A stretch of 64,000 nucleotides of DNA from Psychrobacter aestuarii (lineage in GTDB: Bacteria; Pseudomonadota; Gammaproteobacteria; Pseudomonadales; Moraxellaceae): NCBI RefSeq assembly GCF_904846035.1, contig NZ_CAJGYT010000001.1, positions 744,001 to 808,000 on the forward strand, written 5' to 3'. This document shows, one piece after another, positions 8,156 through 18,127 of this stretch (positions are counted from its first letter, which is position 1; each line of letters begins with the position of its first letter). Below the pieces are notes generated by a model. That model saw only the letters and a program-made list of their open reading frames with translations, had not been told where the DNA came from and made no database searches. The position numbers were made by a program, and so were the translations under genes.

Positions 8156-10267
8156 TTACACCAAATACGCTTTGAGCTGCAATACTTTGTCGCGGGTCTT
8201 AGCCGCTTCTTCAAACTTCAAGTCGCGCGAGAGTTGCTGCATCTCTTTTTCTAGGCGCTTGATTTCTTTGGCAAGCAAATCAGGACTGCGCAAGATGCTG
8301 ATGTCCACATCAGGCAGGTCACTCTTCACAGGGATTGCTTGATTGTCGTTGGCATCAAGCGATTCGCCCGTATCAATCTTATCGGTGATACTGCGGCGCG
8401 CGCCTTTTGGTGTGATGTTGTGCTCTTTGTTAAAGGCAATCTGTTTTTCGCGGCGGCGGTCGGTCTCTTCAATCGCCTTTTGCATGCTTGGCGTCATTCT
8501 GTCCGCATACAGTATCGCCTTACCATGTAAGTGACGCGCGGCGCGACCGATGGTCTGAATCAGTGAGCGCTCCGAGCGCAAAAAGCCCTCTTTATCAGCA
8601 TCAAATATCGCAACCAAAGACACCTCAGGCATGTCCAAGCCCTCACGCAAGAGGTTAATACCGACCAGCACATCATGCACGCCCGTACGCAGCTCATGGA
8701 TGATTTGCATACGCTCGACGGTGTCGATATCCGAGTGCAAATAGGCGACCTTGACGTCGTATTCTTTGAGATAGCCTGTCAAATCCTCCGCCATGCGCTT
8801 GGTCAAGGTGGTAATCAGCACACGCTCGTCTTTTTCGCGGCGGGTGATGATTTCGGACAGCACGTCATCGACCTGCGTTAATACAGGGCGAATCTCAATC
8901 TCAGGGTCAATCAAGCCTGTCGGACGCACCACCTGCTCGACCACTTGCTCGCTATGCTCCAGCTCGTATTGCGCGGGCGTGGCGCTGACATAAATGGTCT
9001 TGGGCTTGATGCGCTCCCACTCTTCAAACTTCATCGGGCGGTTGTTCATCGCGCTCGGTAAGCGAAAGCCATAATTGACCAGGTTTTCTTTACGCGAGCG
9101 GTCACCCTTATACATCGCGCCCACCTGCGAGACGGTCACGTGCGATTCATCAATAAACAGCAAGGCGTCTTCGGGAATATAATCAAACAAGGTCGGCGGT
9201 GCTTCGCCTGTAGGTCGCCCTGATAAATGCTGCGAGTAGTTTTCGATGCCGTTACAGTAGCCGAGCTGCTGAATCATCTCAAGGTCGTACTGGGTGCGCT
9301 CTTTGATACGCTGCGCCTCAATCAGCTTGTCATGCTCGCGAAAGTACTCCAAGCGCTCGTCCAATTCTGCGCGAATGGTCTTGCTCGCCGCTTCCAGCTT
9401 TTCACGCGGGGTCACGTAGTGCGACTTGGGGTAAATGGTAATACGCGGCACGCTGCGCATGGTCTTACCTGTCAACGGGTCGAACCATGTGATTTTTTCG
9501 ACCTCGTCATCGAACAGCTGAATGCGTACCGCCAGCTCTTCTGATTCGGCAGGATAAATGTCCAGCACTTCCCCGCGCAAACGGTACGTACCACGACCAA
9601 AATCCAGCTCGTTGCGCGTGTATTGCAGCTCAACGAGTCGCTTAATCATCGCGGTACGGTCAACTCGGTCACCCACCACGATATGGAGCAGCATTTTTAG
9701 ATAGCTTTCAGGGTCGCCCAAACCATAGATGCACGATACTGAGGCGATAATAATGGCATCGCGGCGCTCAAGTAGCGCGCGCGTAGCGGACAGACGCATC
9801 TGGTCAATATGGTCATTAATCGCGCTGTCTTTTTCGATAAAGGTATCGCTCGCTGCGACATACGCTTCGGGCTGATAATAATCGTAATAACTGACGAAGT
9901 ATTCCACGGCATTATTGGGAAAGAACGCTTTAAACTCGCCATACAGCTGCGCCGCCAGCGTCTTGTTGTGCGCCATGATGATGGTCGGGCGTTGGCATTC
10001 GCTGATGACCTTTGCCATGGTGTAGGTCTTACCTGAGCCTGTGACCCCGAGCAACAGTTGCTCGTCCATGTCGGCATGGATACCCTTGACCAATTTTTCG
10101 ATGGCTTTGGGCTGGTCGCCTGCAGGCTCAAAGTCGGTGACCATCTCAAAGGCACGGCTCGATATCTGCGTGCCTGAGGCGTTAACGCCTGTGATTTCTG
10201 CTTCGCCTTGCAGTTGGCTTGAGAGTTGCTTGCGTTGTCTTGACGATCTGGGTTCGGGTTGGCGCAT
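8156..10267 (-). CDS. uvrB: UvrABC excinuclease subunit B
   Basis: UvrB is the damage-verification helicase-like subunit of nucleotide excision repair; it receives DNA from UvrA and recruits UvrC. The 703-residue protein shows Walker A GVTGSGKT at 74-81, the beta-hairpin region [10 protein letters not shown] near 128, the DESH box, helicase motif VI-type QTIGRAARH and the C-terminal UVR domain that contacts UvrC ([18 protein letters not shown]). It is about 30 residues longer than E. coli UvrB because of a hydrophilic N-terminal extension of about 40 residues; an internal start at 10144 lacks a ribosome binding site, so the long form is kept. A monocistronic unit. Confidence 0.97.
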   Translation of the reverse strand: MRQPEPRSSRQRKQLSSQLQGEAEITGVNASGTQISSRAFEMVTDFEPAGDQPKAIEKLVKGIHADMDEQLLLGVTGSGKTYTMAKVISECQRPTIIMAHNKTLAAQLYGEFKAFFPNNAVEYFVSYYDYYQPEAYVAASDTFIEKDSAINDHIDQMRLSATRALLERRDAIIIASVSCIYGLGDPESYLKMLLHIVVGDRVDRTAMIKRLVELQYTRNELDFGRGTYRLRGEVLDIYPAESEELAVRIQLFDDEVEKITWFDPLTGKTMRSVPRITIYPKSHYVTPREKLEAASKTIRAELDERLEYFREHDKLIEAQRIKERTQYDLEMIQQLGYCNGIENYSQHLSGRPTGEAPPTLFDYIPEDALLFIDESHVTVSQVGAMYKGDRSRKENLVNYGFRLPSAMNNRPMKFEEWERIKPKTIYVSATPAQYELEHSEQVVEQVVRPTGLIDPEIEIRPVLTQVDDVLSEIITRREKDERVLITTLTKRMAEDLTGYLKEYDVKVAYLHSDIDTVERMQIIHELRTGVHDVLVGINLLREGLDMPEVSLVAIFDADKEGFLRSERSLIQTIGRAARHLHGKAILYADRMTPSMQKAIEETDRRREKQIAFNKEHNITPKGARRSITDKIDTGESLDANDNQAIPVKSDLPDVDISILRSPDLLAKEIKRLEKEMQQLSRDLKFEEAAKTRDKVLQLKAYLV

Positions 10268-10866
10268 AGTCGTTTTCTTCTTTTTTGAATTTATGATGAT
10301 ATGGGGGCAATGCCCCGATTTTAAAGCGCTGGGCAGTGTAATCGGGCAATGTTTTGTGCCTTTTTAGCGGCAAGTTTTGTACGGCTTTTTCGCGTATTTT
10401 TTACGGCGGGTCATTCAGATTTTTATCACTATTTTTATTCAGTCATGACTCGCTTATGATAAATGCAGTTGGCGAGACAGACGCAAATCACCCTCAAGAA
10501 TCGCGCGAATTTTACAAAGCTTTTCACGATTAACAGAGCGGTTACACGAGCACATAACAACACCTAACGCTTGGGGGTTTCTTACACTGCCGAACCTGCT
10601 ATCATCGGTACTTGATTGCTAAGGACAGTCAGCAAGTGATTTATCACTCGTGAGATAATCATTATGAGTATTGATGGGTTGATGCGGTTTTATTAGTGGC
10701 GCTTTTTTGGCGTCATTGTTATGAAACATGAGCCTGACAGTGTGCGGCCATTCGCCACTGTTTTAATGAGTACTGATGCTGGTCATCTTGGATAAATAAA
10801 GACAATAATGATTTGCTGATGTCATCTATCTATAACTAAAAACAATTTTAATATCTGGAGAACATT
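10268..10866. other. 599-base divergent intergenic region between uvrB and dps
   Basis: No gene was found. It carries a Fur-core-like palindrome (10655-10665) and a long inverted repeat, AGTGGCG (10695-10701) with CGCCACT (10753-10759), which could fold in the dps leader. A LexA-type box for uvrB (CTG-N10-CAG) was not convincingly seen. Confidence 0.45.
10655..10665. promoter_or_regulatory. Fur-core-like palindrome upstream of dps
   Basis: ATAATCATTAT is a perfect palindrome identical to the core of the 7-1-7 Fur consensus, though the outer TGA/TCA bases are not kept. It is about 200 bases upstream of dps, so its link to dps is inference. Confidence 0.3.
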
Positions 10867-11352
10867 ATGAGAGAACGTTTTGCAAGTGGTATCGACGACA
10901 GCACCGCACAAGAAATGGTAAAACTGCTAAACGCAAACCTAGCCAATGTGATTGACTTGACCCTTGATGGCAAACAGTGCCATTGGAATCTACAAGGCGT
11001 GGGCTTTATCGGTGTACACCAACTGCTAGACGAAACTGCCGAGCGTATCCGCGAAGTATCAGACATGATTGCTGAGCGTATCGTTATTCTAGGCGGCGAG
11101 CCAAACGGTTTGGCAAGTCGTGTGGCAAAAGATTCTATCCTAGACGACTACCCAACCAACATCACTAACGTAGAAGACCACGTGGTTGAGCTGACCAGCC
11201 GTTATAAAAAAGTAGCCAGCACGCTACGCGAAGCGATTGAAGCGGCAGGCGAAGCAGGCGACGAAGACACCGCTGACCTATTCACCGAAGCCAGCCGTAT
11301 CGTTGATAAAGACGCATGGTTCATCGGTGCCAACGCGCCACAGAAAAAATAA
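10867..11352 (+). CDS. dps: Dps family DNA-protecting ferritin-like protein
   Basis: A 161-residue mini-ferritin that oxidises ferrous iron with peroxide and stores it in a dodecameric shell, protecting DNA from Fenton chemistry. All ferroxidase ligands are visible in canonical spacing: His39 and His51, Asp55, Asp66 and Glu70, within KQCHWNLQG and GVHQLLDETAERI. The N-terminus (MRERFASGIDD) has few basic residues, so DNA binding through a lysine-rich tail, as in E. coli, is not evident. CTGGAG precedes the ATG by seven bases. It is a single-gene unit with its own terminator. A second, divergent paralogue lies at 42001. Confidence 0.94.
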   Translation: MRERFASGIDDSTAQEMVKLLNANLANVIDLTLDGKQCHWNLQGVGFIGVHQLLDETAERIREVSDMIAERIVILGGEPNGLASRVAKDSILDDYPTNITNVEDHVVELTSRYKKVASTLREAIEAAGEAGDEDTADLFTEASRIVDKDAWFIGANAPQKK

Positions 11353-11389
11353 GAAACATTGACGTCTTAACGACGGACAGTTTCTAACA

Positions 11390-11423
11390 AAAAGGCTTTA
11401 GCATCGCGCTAAAGCCTTTTTTA
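11390..11423. terminator. Terminator after dps
   Basis: AAAGGCTTTAG pairs with CTAAAGCCTTT; A-rich upstream and T-rich downstream sequences allow use from both strands. Confidence 0.85.
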
Positions 11424-11482
11424 TGGTTGCTATGTTTTACTCGCTTGTTTTGATTCACCTCTACCGACTACCCCTGCCTATT

Positions 11483-12532
11483 TTATGCCGTTTTAGAAGA
11501 CGGCTTAGGCAGTGGCTCGGCATTGGGAGAGGATAAGGTCAAAATAGCTTCTTGGAACAATGCTTGCGCGCGGAATTTGTTTTCAATGTTTTCAAACATT
11601 TGCGTGAGGTTTTCTTCTTTTTGGTTGCCTGCGATATCGACCGCCGCCACCATAAAGATTTTTTTGGGTCCGACCCACTCAAGGTGCAAATACGAGACAC
11701 TGTCCACATCAGGATGCGCGTATAGCTCGGTCAACACGTAATCGTGAATGCGCTGATTGACCTTAAGACCGACCAGAAAATCACGGTTGCGACTGATTAA
11801 AAATATCGCCACGATACCGAGTAAAATACCGACGATAATAGAGCCAAGCGCGTCCCACCACGCCTGCCCCGTATAAGCGTGCATGCCCATCGCTGCTGCC
11901 GCAATGACCAAGCCTATCACCGCTGCCAAGTCCTCAAAGAACACCCCTCGTAAGGTCGGGTTTGAGGTATCGACCACATAGCCGAGCGCGCTCACGTTCA
12001 CCGCTGCGCCATGTTTTTTGCTTTGGCGATATGCCTGCACCAAGGAAAAGCCCTCTAGCACAAACGCAACCGCAAGAATAATAAAGCCAATGGTGTAGTT
12101 GGTTTCGCTCTCGGGCGCATTCCACTCTTTAATGCCCGTATAAATCGACACAATCGCACCTGCGGTAAACACACCAAAGGCGGCAATCATCGACCACACA
12201 TACGACTCTTTGCCATAGCCAAGCGGGTGGCTGGCATCAGCGGGTTTGACGGCTTTTTTCTCGGCGATGATGAGCAGCGTGCCGTTGCCCGTATCTGCCC
12301 ACGAATGCGCCGCCTCAGCAATCATCGATGCCGAGCCTGTCATCACGGCGGCGACAGATTTGGCAATGGCAATGATTAAATTGGCACCCACGGCAATCAG
12401 AACGGTAATCAGCGAGCCTGAATGCCCCGAATCTGCGTCTTCATGTTCAGGAAGTGGCGGCTGTTGTCCGCGTTTGCTGCTCGTGTCGTGTACGTGCCTT
12501 GGGGCATTGGCGACAGATGGTTTTAGACTCAT
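11483..12532 (-). CDS. Cation diffusion facilitator (CDF) family metal transporter
   Basis: An inner-membrane secondary transporter expected to exchange divalent metal (Zn, Fe, Co or Mn) for protons. The 349-residue call starts at the ATG at 12532 (MSLKPSV), which has GAGG five bases upstream; the open frame extends 43 codons further but without support. After a hydrophilic histidine-containing N-terminus come six helices. The metal-site helix-II motif AHSWADTGN and the HPLGYGKESYVWSMIAA segment resemble the SLC30A9/ZnT9-like branch more than FieF. A soluble C-terminal dimerisation domain follows. Substrate is not determinable here. Confidence 0.88.
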   Translation of the reverse strand: MSLKPSVANAPRHVHDTSSKRGQQPPLPEHEDADSGHSGSLITVLIAVGANLIIAIAKSVAAVMTGSASMIAEAAHSWADTGNGTLLIIAEKKAVKPADASHPLGYGKESYVWSMIAAFGVFTAGAIVSIYTGIKEWNAPESETNYTIGFIILAVAFVLEGFSLVQAYRQSKKHGAAVNVSALGYVVDTSNPTLRGVFFEDLAAVIGLVIAAAAMGMHAYTGQAWWDALGSIIVGILLGIVAIFLISRNRDFLVGLKVNQRIHDYVLTELYAHPDVDSVSYLHLEWVGPKKIFMVAAVDIAGNQKEENLTQMFENIENKFRAQALFQEAILTLSSPNAEPLPKPSSKTA

Positions 12533-12723
12533 AACGACCTCAATAATCAATAAACTTTGTGCATAGCGCTTAGGCAGTTTGAGCGATAGTGGCTGGATAA
12601 TAGGGTAAACATCGTGGGCAAGGCATGCCGCAGCTACTTGTTTAAAAAATAGGGCTGGCACGGCTTACGCTACATCACGTGCATCTGGGGCTTGCCTCAC
12701 GACTGGTGACTTATACCGATATT

Positions 12724-13260
12724 TTATGACGGGTTTGACGCTGTGGGCATATTTTCAATATCACAGCTTGGGCGTTTGGCCTCTTGCATGTGCAAGCGCT
12801 TACGCTCAAGGGCAGCATCAAAGCGGCATTTTTGTTGTGGGTTGTCGAGCTTTAACGGCGGCACTTTTGTGGGCTTGCCTGAGCTGTCCACCGCGACCAT
12901 CGTAAAATAGCAGCTGTTGGTATGGCGGATGGTACGCTCTTGGACATTTTCAGCCTCAACGCGGATACCTATCTCCATTGACGTTTTGCCCACATAGTTG
13001 ACACTGGCGGCAAAGGTAACAAGTTCACCCACGTGAATCGGCTCACGAAACATCACTTGGTCAACCGACAGCGTGACCACATAGCTGCCACTATAGCGAC
13101 TGGCGCAGGCGTAGGCGACTTGGTCGAGCATCTTTAATAGGTCACCCCCATGTACATTGCCTGTAAAGTTCGCCATATCAGGCGTCATGAGTACCGACAT
13201 GTACAGCTCATGATTGAGCGGGGCTTTTTTTGCAGTTGAGGTTGTGTTTGCTTGAGGCAT
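12724..13260 (-). CDS. Hotdog-fold acyl-CoA thioesterase
   Basis: A 178-residue cytoplasmic enzyme hydrolysing acyl-CoA to free acid and CoA (YciA/ACOT type). The hotdog signature is clear: the TPDMANFTGNVHGGDLLKMLDQVAYACASRY region holds the N-x-x-G-x-x-x-G-G-x-L core, followed by VDQVMFREPIHVGELV. The ATG at 13260 has AAGGA five bases upstream and is preferred over the open upstream extension. It sits between the CDF gene and the lipid cluster, on the same strand; a 137-base gap separates it from DUF2177, so cotranscription is uncertain. Confidence 0.9.
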   Translation of the reverse strand: MPQANTTSTAKKAPLNHELYMSVLMTPDMANFTGNVHGGDLLKMLDQVAYACASRYSGSYVVTLSVDQVMFREPIHVGELVTFAASVNYVGKTSMEIGIRVEAENVQERTIRHTNSCYFTMVAVDSSGKPTKVPPLKLDNPQQKCRFDAALERKRLHMQEAKRPSCDIENMPTASNPS

Positions 13261-13397
13261 AGTAATCCTTAACGACGGCGACAATAGATAAAATAAGGCA
13301 CAAAGCGCACAGCGCTCGTATGCCATCTAGTGTAGCGCAACCCCATGCGCTTTGGATACCGCTCCACCTCGAACGGTATCAATATCCATACCCAATG

Positions 13398-13808
13398 TTA
13401 ACCAAGCCAATGAAAACGATACGCAAGCCACGCAACAACGGCACTGACTGAGCCTGTCAGCACTCCGCCCCAAGCAAAGTCTACAAGCGCAGTATCTAAA
13501 GTAAAGCCTTTATACAGCGCCAGATTGGTAAAGTCGTACGTGCCGTACGCCATCAGCCCAATCAAACCACCCAATAAGAAAATATAGCCAATCGAGCTGC
13601 CCGCCTTGATTTGTGGGTACAAAATCAAGATGCACAGCGCAAAGACGTAAAACATGTAAAACGCGCCTGCGGCAAACATGTTTGGCTCATCGGCCAATAA
13701 ATGACCGATGCGCGATTCATAAAACGCGCCTTTCATGGTTGTCAGCCAGACGGCATCCACTGCCAAAAATATCACCACCGCCGCGAGATAAATAAATACG
13801 TAACCCAT
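13398..13808 (-). CDS. DUF2177 family membrane protein
   Basis: A 136-residue protein with four predicted transmembrane helices and the family pattern (FLAVDAVWL in the first helix, AYGTYDFTNLALYK and VDFAWGG later). Function is unknown, but DUF2177 genes are recurrently found beside cyclopropane-fatty-acid-synthase clusters, as here, where it is the most distal gene of the minus-strand lipid module. AAGGAG lies six bases before the ATG. The 90-base gap to the CFA synthase gene shows no terminator, so readthrough is plausible. Confidence 0.85.
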   Translation of the reverse strand: MGYVFIYLAAVVIFLAVDAVWLTTMKGAFYESRIGHLLADEPNMFAAGAFYMFYVFALCILILYPQIKAGSSIGYIFLLGGLIGLMAYGTYDFTNLALYKGFTLDTALVDFAWGGVLTGSVSAVVAWLAYRFHWLG

Positions 13809-13898
13809 GATGTGCTCCTTATTGTGCTTTTGTTATGTCCGGTTGCTGCTGTTGTTATCGTAGGGACGTTCTGCTGTTGCGGCTGGTGCTGATGGTCT

Positions 13899-15329
13899 TT
13901 AGCTGCCCATGCCCAGCCATGTGTCGGTGTTTTTTGGCTTTACCGCCGTCACTTGTACCACGCCGATGGTGCGCTCCAAAAAGCCGCCTTCACAATAGCA
14001 AAAGTAAAACTCCCATAAGCGAATAAATGCCTCGTCATAGCCGAGCGCGATAATCTCATCACGCTTGTCCATAAATGCCGCGCGCCAATCACGCAGGGTG
14101 TAAGCGTAGTCGTAGCCGTAGTCGTGCAGCTGCTTGATGACCATATCGGTCTGCTCGGTGAACTGCGTGGTCAGTGCTTGATTGGACAATAGGCAGCCAC
14201 CTGGAAAAATATGCGTTTGGATAAAGTCCACCGACTGTAGATAGCGCTCGTAGTTTTGGTCGTTAAAGGTGATGGCTTGCAATACCATGAGTCCTGTTGG
14301 CTTTAGGAGCGCATTACACTTGGCAAAAAACGTCGGCAGGTACTCGTGCCCGACCGCCTCAATCATCTCGATGCTCACGAGCTTGTCATAGGTGCCTGTC
14401 AGCTCGCGGTAGTCCTCTTGGAGTAGCGTAATCTTGTCGCTCAAACCTGCCGCTTCCACGCGGCGCATAGCTTCTTGATATTGCGCGTCCGAAATGGTGG
14501 TCGTGGTCACGTGGCAGCCGTAATGAGTCGCCGCATAAATGGCAAAGCCGCCCCAGCCTGTGCCAATCTCCAGCACCTCATCGTCTGCAGTCAGTTGCAA
14601 ACGCTCACAAATCAGCGCCAGCTTGTGCTGCTGCGCCTCAGCAAGCGTGCTGTCAAGACTTGGATACACTGCCGAGGAATACATCATGGTCGGGTCAAGA
14701 AAGGTCTGATACATCGCATTACCCAAATCATAATGCGCCAAGATGTTGGATTTGGCATTGGACTTGTCATTGCTACGCAGCTGATGTTTGGCTTTTTCGA
14801 AGGTTTTGGTAATGCCTGCAAAGCGCGCTTCTAGATCATTAATCACGCTCAGATTGCGCGCCGCCAAGCGAATAAACCCTGTCAAATCATCAGTGTCCCA
14901 CTTGCCGTCAATATAGCTGTCTGCTAAGGCAATCGAGCCGCCGAACAACAACTGGCGGTACACGTCATCATCATGAATGGTCAAGGTCACATCAAGGCGA
15001 TGATGTCCTGCCTCGGAGCTGCTCGGTGTGGTACTGTGTTTGTTACTGCCTTTGGTCTGATGACCCTCTGTCGTCGCCGACCCAAAATGATGGGTTTGAT
15101 TTGCCTTAATGCTGCGCTCATCTGCGTTATCGGTCTTAAAATCTTCAATAATGGTAATACTGCCAAAGCGAATATTTTTGAGCGCACGAAAGACCACTTG
15201 CTTGGCGGCATAGTTCACGCCATGACTGAGCGGTTTCAGCACGGCGGTATTGTTCACCGTTTGGCTGATACGCGCAGTGGCTTTTTCAAAAGTCGAGCTT
15301 GGGGTACGGTCGGTCGGTCGTGTCGGCAT
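13899..15329 (-). CDS. Cyclopropane-fatty-acyl-phospholipid synthase family methyltransferase
   Basis: A 476-residue SAM-dependent enzyme that adds a methylene or methyl group to double bonds of phospholipid acyl chains. Visible elements are the substrate-channel motif AHYDLGNAMY, the SAM-binding EIGTGWGGFA, the IEMIEAVGHEY segment and the C-terminal ETD-type FYFCYCEGGF. It is longer than E. coli Cfa (382) owing to an N-terminal domain of about 90 residues, as is usual for the branch encoded beside DUF1365 and FAD oxidoreductases. Because such cluster enzymes may make modified fatty acids other than plain cyclopropanes, I leave the symbol blank. AAGGA precedes the ATG. Confidence 0.92.
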   Translation of the reverse strand: MPTRPTDRTPSSTFEKATARISQTVNNTAVLKPLSHGVNYAAKQVVFRALKNIRFGSITIIEDFKTDNADERSIKANQTHHFGSATTEGHQTKGSNKHSTTPSSSEAGHHRLDVTLTIHDDDVYRQLLFGGSIALADSYIDGKWDTDDLTGFIRLAARNLSVINDLEARFAGITKTFEKAKHQLRSNDKSNAKSNILAHYDLGNAMYQTFLDPTMMYSSAVYPSLDSTLAEAQQHKLALICERLQLTADDEVLEIGTGWGGFAIYAATHYGCHVTTTTISDAQYQEAMRRVEAAGLSDKITLLQEDYRELTGTYDKLVSIEMIEAVGHEYLPTFFAKCNALLKPTGLMVLQAITFNDQNYERYLQSVDFIQTHIFPGGCLLSNQALTTQFTEQTDMVIKQLHDYGYDYAYTLRDWRAAFMDKRDEIIALGYDEAFIRLWEFYFCYCEGGFLERTIGVVQVTAVKPKNTDTWLGMGS

Positions 15330-15387
15330 AGGTCTTGTTCCTTGTCCTTAATTGTTGTTATGCGTTGTTCAATGGCGTTTGGTTTTA

Positions 15388-16311
15388 TTACTCTGCGCGC
15401 GTTTTGGTTGTTTTTTGCGCGCTGTCTTTTAGCGTCTGATCGTACTGAACATAGGGCACGCGCTTGATGGCATAGAGCTTAAAGGCGTGCCAATAGATAC
15501 GTAGCAGCGAGGTCATGTTCATCAGCGGGTTTTTGCGTAGGCTGTGCTGAATGTTCTCGGCGGTCATGGCTTGTCCTTGCAGCTTCACGCCTGCGCGCAT
15601 CACCTCGCCGCGCGCATCATGAATGGTAATCAAGATGCGCGTGTATAAGCCAGCCACCTCGTCTTGCTCGCGCTGCTGCACCGTCACCTGCCAGCAATAC
15701 TGCTGATCAATGGGGTTAAAGGGCGAGACATGAAAATCCTTGCCATGACAAAATTCGCTTTCTTGCCCTGTTAATAAAAACCCGTAGTAATGGCGCTTGT
15801 TCCATGGGGTATTGGACACTTCTGCCAGCAAGTGACTGGGCGCGCCCAAAGCATCAAAGCCAATGTAAAAATTCACAGGGCTAAAGTACATGCCCAGATT
15901 GCGGCACACCACCAGCGCCATAATGTCACCGTCAGGGGCGCTGCCCGCATGATTGTGAAAGGCAAGACGCAAGCGCTGCTCAAGTGCTTGATAGGCGTTG
16001 GTATGTGGCGCATCTTTACTTTGGTTGGGCGCGGCTGTCTCGTCCTCAGACAAATGAATATAGTCGCTGGAACGAAACTGCTGCACCGCGCGGCGCGTAC
16101 CTGAGAACAGCGGAATGCCCCATGCGCTTTTGACTTCGGGCAACGACTCACCCGCCGCCAGCGCACGAACATTAATGCCCCAATAGCGGTACGCGTAACA
16201 AAACTGATGGGGGCTGGGCAACAAGCGCTGATGCCACGTACTGCCCGCAAACAGCTGATGCGGATATGCGCCAGCGGCTTGAGCATGAGCGGGTCGGGAT
16301 ACGTAGGGCAT
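15388..16311 (-). CDS. DUF1365 domain-containing protein
   Basis: A 307-residue protein of the DUF1365 family, recognised by HQRLLPSPHQFCYAYRYWGI near the N-terminus, NPVNFYIGFD-like SPVNFYIGFD, and the HYYGFLLTGQESEFCHGKDFHVSPF core. The family is almost always encoded between an FAD oxidoreductase and a CFA-synthase-like enzyme and is thought to act on the same lipid substrate, but its chemistry is not settled. It starts 27 bases after the FAD gene ends and 58 bases before the CFA gene, which fits an operon. Confidence 0.9.
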   Translation of the reverse strand: MPYVSRPAHAQAAGAYPHQLFAGSTWHQRLLPSPHQFCYAYRYWGINVRALAAGESLPEVKSAWGIPLFSGTRRAVQQFRSSDYIHLSEDETAAPNQSKDAPHTNAYQALEQRLRLAFHNHAGSAPDGDIMALVVCRNLGMYFSPVNFYIGFDALGAPSHLLAEVSNTPWNKRHYYGFLLTGQESEFCHGKDFHVSPFNPIDQQYCWQVTVQQREQDEVAGLYTRILITIHDARGEVMRAGVKLQGQAMTAENIQHSLRKNPLMNMTSLLRIYWHAFKLYAIKRVPYVQYDQTLKDSAQKTTKTRAE

Positions 16312-16338
16312 AGATATCTATTACCATTGGTTTTTGGA

Positions 16339-18060
16339 TTAAGGGCGCTGCTGTTTTAGCCAAGCGCGTTTGCTGGTTTTGCTTTTTGGTGCGCTGTTTG
16401 CTGCCTCAGATTTAATCTGCTCAATCTGTTTGATTAGGTCTTGATTGGTCGCGGCACGGATGACTTGGCGGCGCTTTAGGTCGCGTGGTTTTTTGTCCGC
16501 TTTGACTGGCAAATCCCGATAGCGAAAGGGCGTGGTCGTTTGCTTCGCATCGGGGATGTGCTGCGCATCGACGTCATCTTTGATATCAATATCCGCGCCC
16601 AATGCCTGACAGACGCGCAGCGCACTGCGTACGCCATCTTCGTGAAAGCCATTGAACCAATACGCGCCGCAAAAGTGCGTGTGCTGCTGCCCTGATATGC
16701 GCCCCCATTGCCCTTGCGCGGCGACCATCTTGTTCGTATATACAGGATGGCTATAGTCAATGCATTTAATGACATGCTGCGCGTCAATGTCCTCATTGAG
16801 CGTTACCAAGTAATTGTGCGCTTTGGTCAGGCGCTGCAAGATATTCATGTGATAAGTCAAGACAGGCTTGTTTTGTGCGCTTTGTGGCGCTTGGCTGTCG
16901 GTTTGCTTTGTAGGCGCATCGGTCAGATAGTTCCAGCTTGCCCACGCTAAGGATTTTTTAGGCAGCACGCGGGTATCGGTATGTAGCACTGCCGTATTGG
17001 GCGTAAAGTAAAAATGTCCCAGCACCTCTTTTTCATCATCACTGGCATCCGCCAATAGTCGCAGCGCGGTATCTGCATGACAGGCAAAAATCACCTCGTC
17101 AAAGTCTTCGCTCTGTACACGCGTTGTCTGTTCGTCTGCTTTACCAAGCGTCTTAAACTCAATACGCACACTATCGCTATTACGCTGCACGCTCTGCACA
17201 GGGCTGTTGACCCGTATCGTGCCACCAGCTGTGACAAAGCGCGTGACCAGCGTATTTACATACTGCTTTGAGCCGCCTTTGATGGTGAACCACTGCGGGC
17301 GATTGACCACGTCCAGCAGTCCATGATTGTCAAAAAACTGCGCAAAAAATATCAGCGGAAAGCCTTGTACCTCTCGTAGCGAGGTTGACCAAATCGCAGA
17401 CACCATCGGTAATAAATAGTTATCGGTAAATAATGCGCCGTAACGCTGACCTACCAAGTAATCGCCCAGCGTCTGCGTGGACAAAGCACTGGTATCCTGA
17501 CCCGCTGCACGCGCAACATCATAGTCGGCGCGCAGCTGGCGGATATGTTTATTAAACTTCATGATGTCACTGATAAACTGCCAAAACTGCGGGCTGAGCA
17601 CATTTTTGCGCTGTGACAATAAGGTGTTGAGCGTGTGTCCATTGTATTCAAAGTTGCGGGCGCTGTTTTTCACAGAAAAGCTCATGTCAGTTGCTTGAAA
17701 CGGCACGTCCAATTCATGCAGCAAGCGCAAAAAATTTGGATAGGTGCGCTCATTAAACACGATAAAGCCTGTATCAATGGCGCTGGTTTCAACCTTGCCC
17801 TTTTTACCTGTCTGTAGTGCCACATCAATGGTATTGACGTGCCCGCCGATATAGTCATTGGCTTCGAATATCGTGACGTCATAATCCCCATTTAAGTAGT
17901 GCGCGCAGGTCAGTCCCGATACGCCAGAGCCAATAATGGCAAGCCGCGATTTTTGCGGCACAGATTCTGCGGCTTGCTCATTTGGCTGCGCCTTACTGCG
18001 CGTTTTTAGCGTCTTGCCTAGTTTTTTGATGGCGTTTAGTTTTGGGCGCGCAATGGGCAT
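16339..18060 (-). CDS. FAD-dependent oxidoreductase of the CFA cluster
   Basis: A flavoprotein of the NAD(P)-binding Rossmann / amine-oxidase type. After a basic leader of about 38 residues the dinucleotide fold begins with IIGSGVSGLTCAHYL and EANDYIGGHVNT. The MDIGFIVFNERTYPN-like DTGFIVFNERTYPN motif and the C-terminal HFCGAYWFNGFHEDGVRSAL are hallmarks of the oxidoreductase that accompanies DUF1365 and CFA synthase. I place the start at the ATG at 18060, which avoids overlap with the SDR gene; the frame itself is open to 18240. It may oxidise or desaturate the lipid product. The basic C-terminus (KTSKRAWLKQQRP) is unusual. Confidence 0.9.
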   Translation of the reverse strand: MPIARPKLNAIKKLGKTLKTRSKAQPNEQAAESVPQKSRLAIIGSGVSGLTCAHYLNGDYDVTIFEANDYIGGHVNTIDVALQTGKKGKVETSAIDTGFIVFNERTYPNFLRLLHELDVPFQATDMSFSVKNSARNFEYNGHTLNTLLSQRKNVLSPQFWQFISDIMKFNKHIRQLRADYDVARAAGQDTSALSTQTLGDYLVGQRYGALFTDNYLLPMVSAIWSTSLREVQGFPLIFFAQFFDNHGLLDVVNRPQWFTIKGGSKQYVNTLVTRFVTAGGTIRVNSPVQSVQRNSDSVRIEFKTLGKADEQTTRVQSEDFDEVIFACHADTALRLLADASDDEKEVLGHFYFTPNTAVLHTDTRVLPKKSLAWASWNYLTDAPTKQTDSQAPQSAQNKPVLTYHMNILQRLTKAHNYLVTLNEDIDAQHVIKCIDYSHPVYTNKMVAAQGQWGRISGQQHTHFCGAYWFNGFHEDGVRSALRVCQALGADIDIKDDVDAQHIPDAKQTTTPFRYRDLPVKADKKPRDLKRRQVIRAATNQDLIKQIEQIKSEAANSAPKSKTSKRAWLKQQRP

Positions 18061-18127
18061 TAATATGTCCGTCCTTTTTGGTGGTCTTTTACAAGATTTT
18101 GTATTTATTTTTGTTCTGGTGCGCCTA

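Noticed and set aside
10182..10373. Minus-strand frame over the uvrB start and upstream region
   Set aside because: Overlaps uvrB in another frame and has no ribosome binding site; treated as a shadow.
14973..15467. Plus-strand frame antisense to the CFA synthase and DUF1365 genes
   Set aside because: Lies entirely over well-supported minus-strand genes without its own signals.
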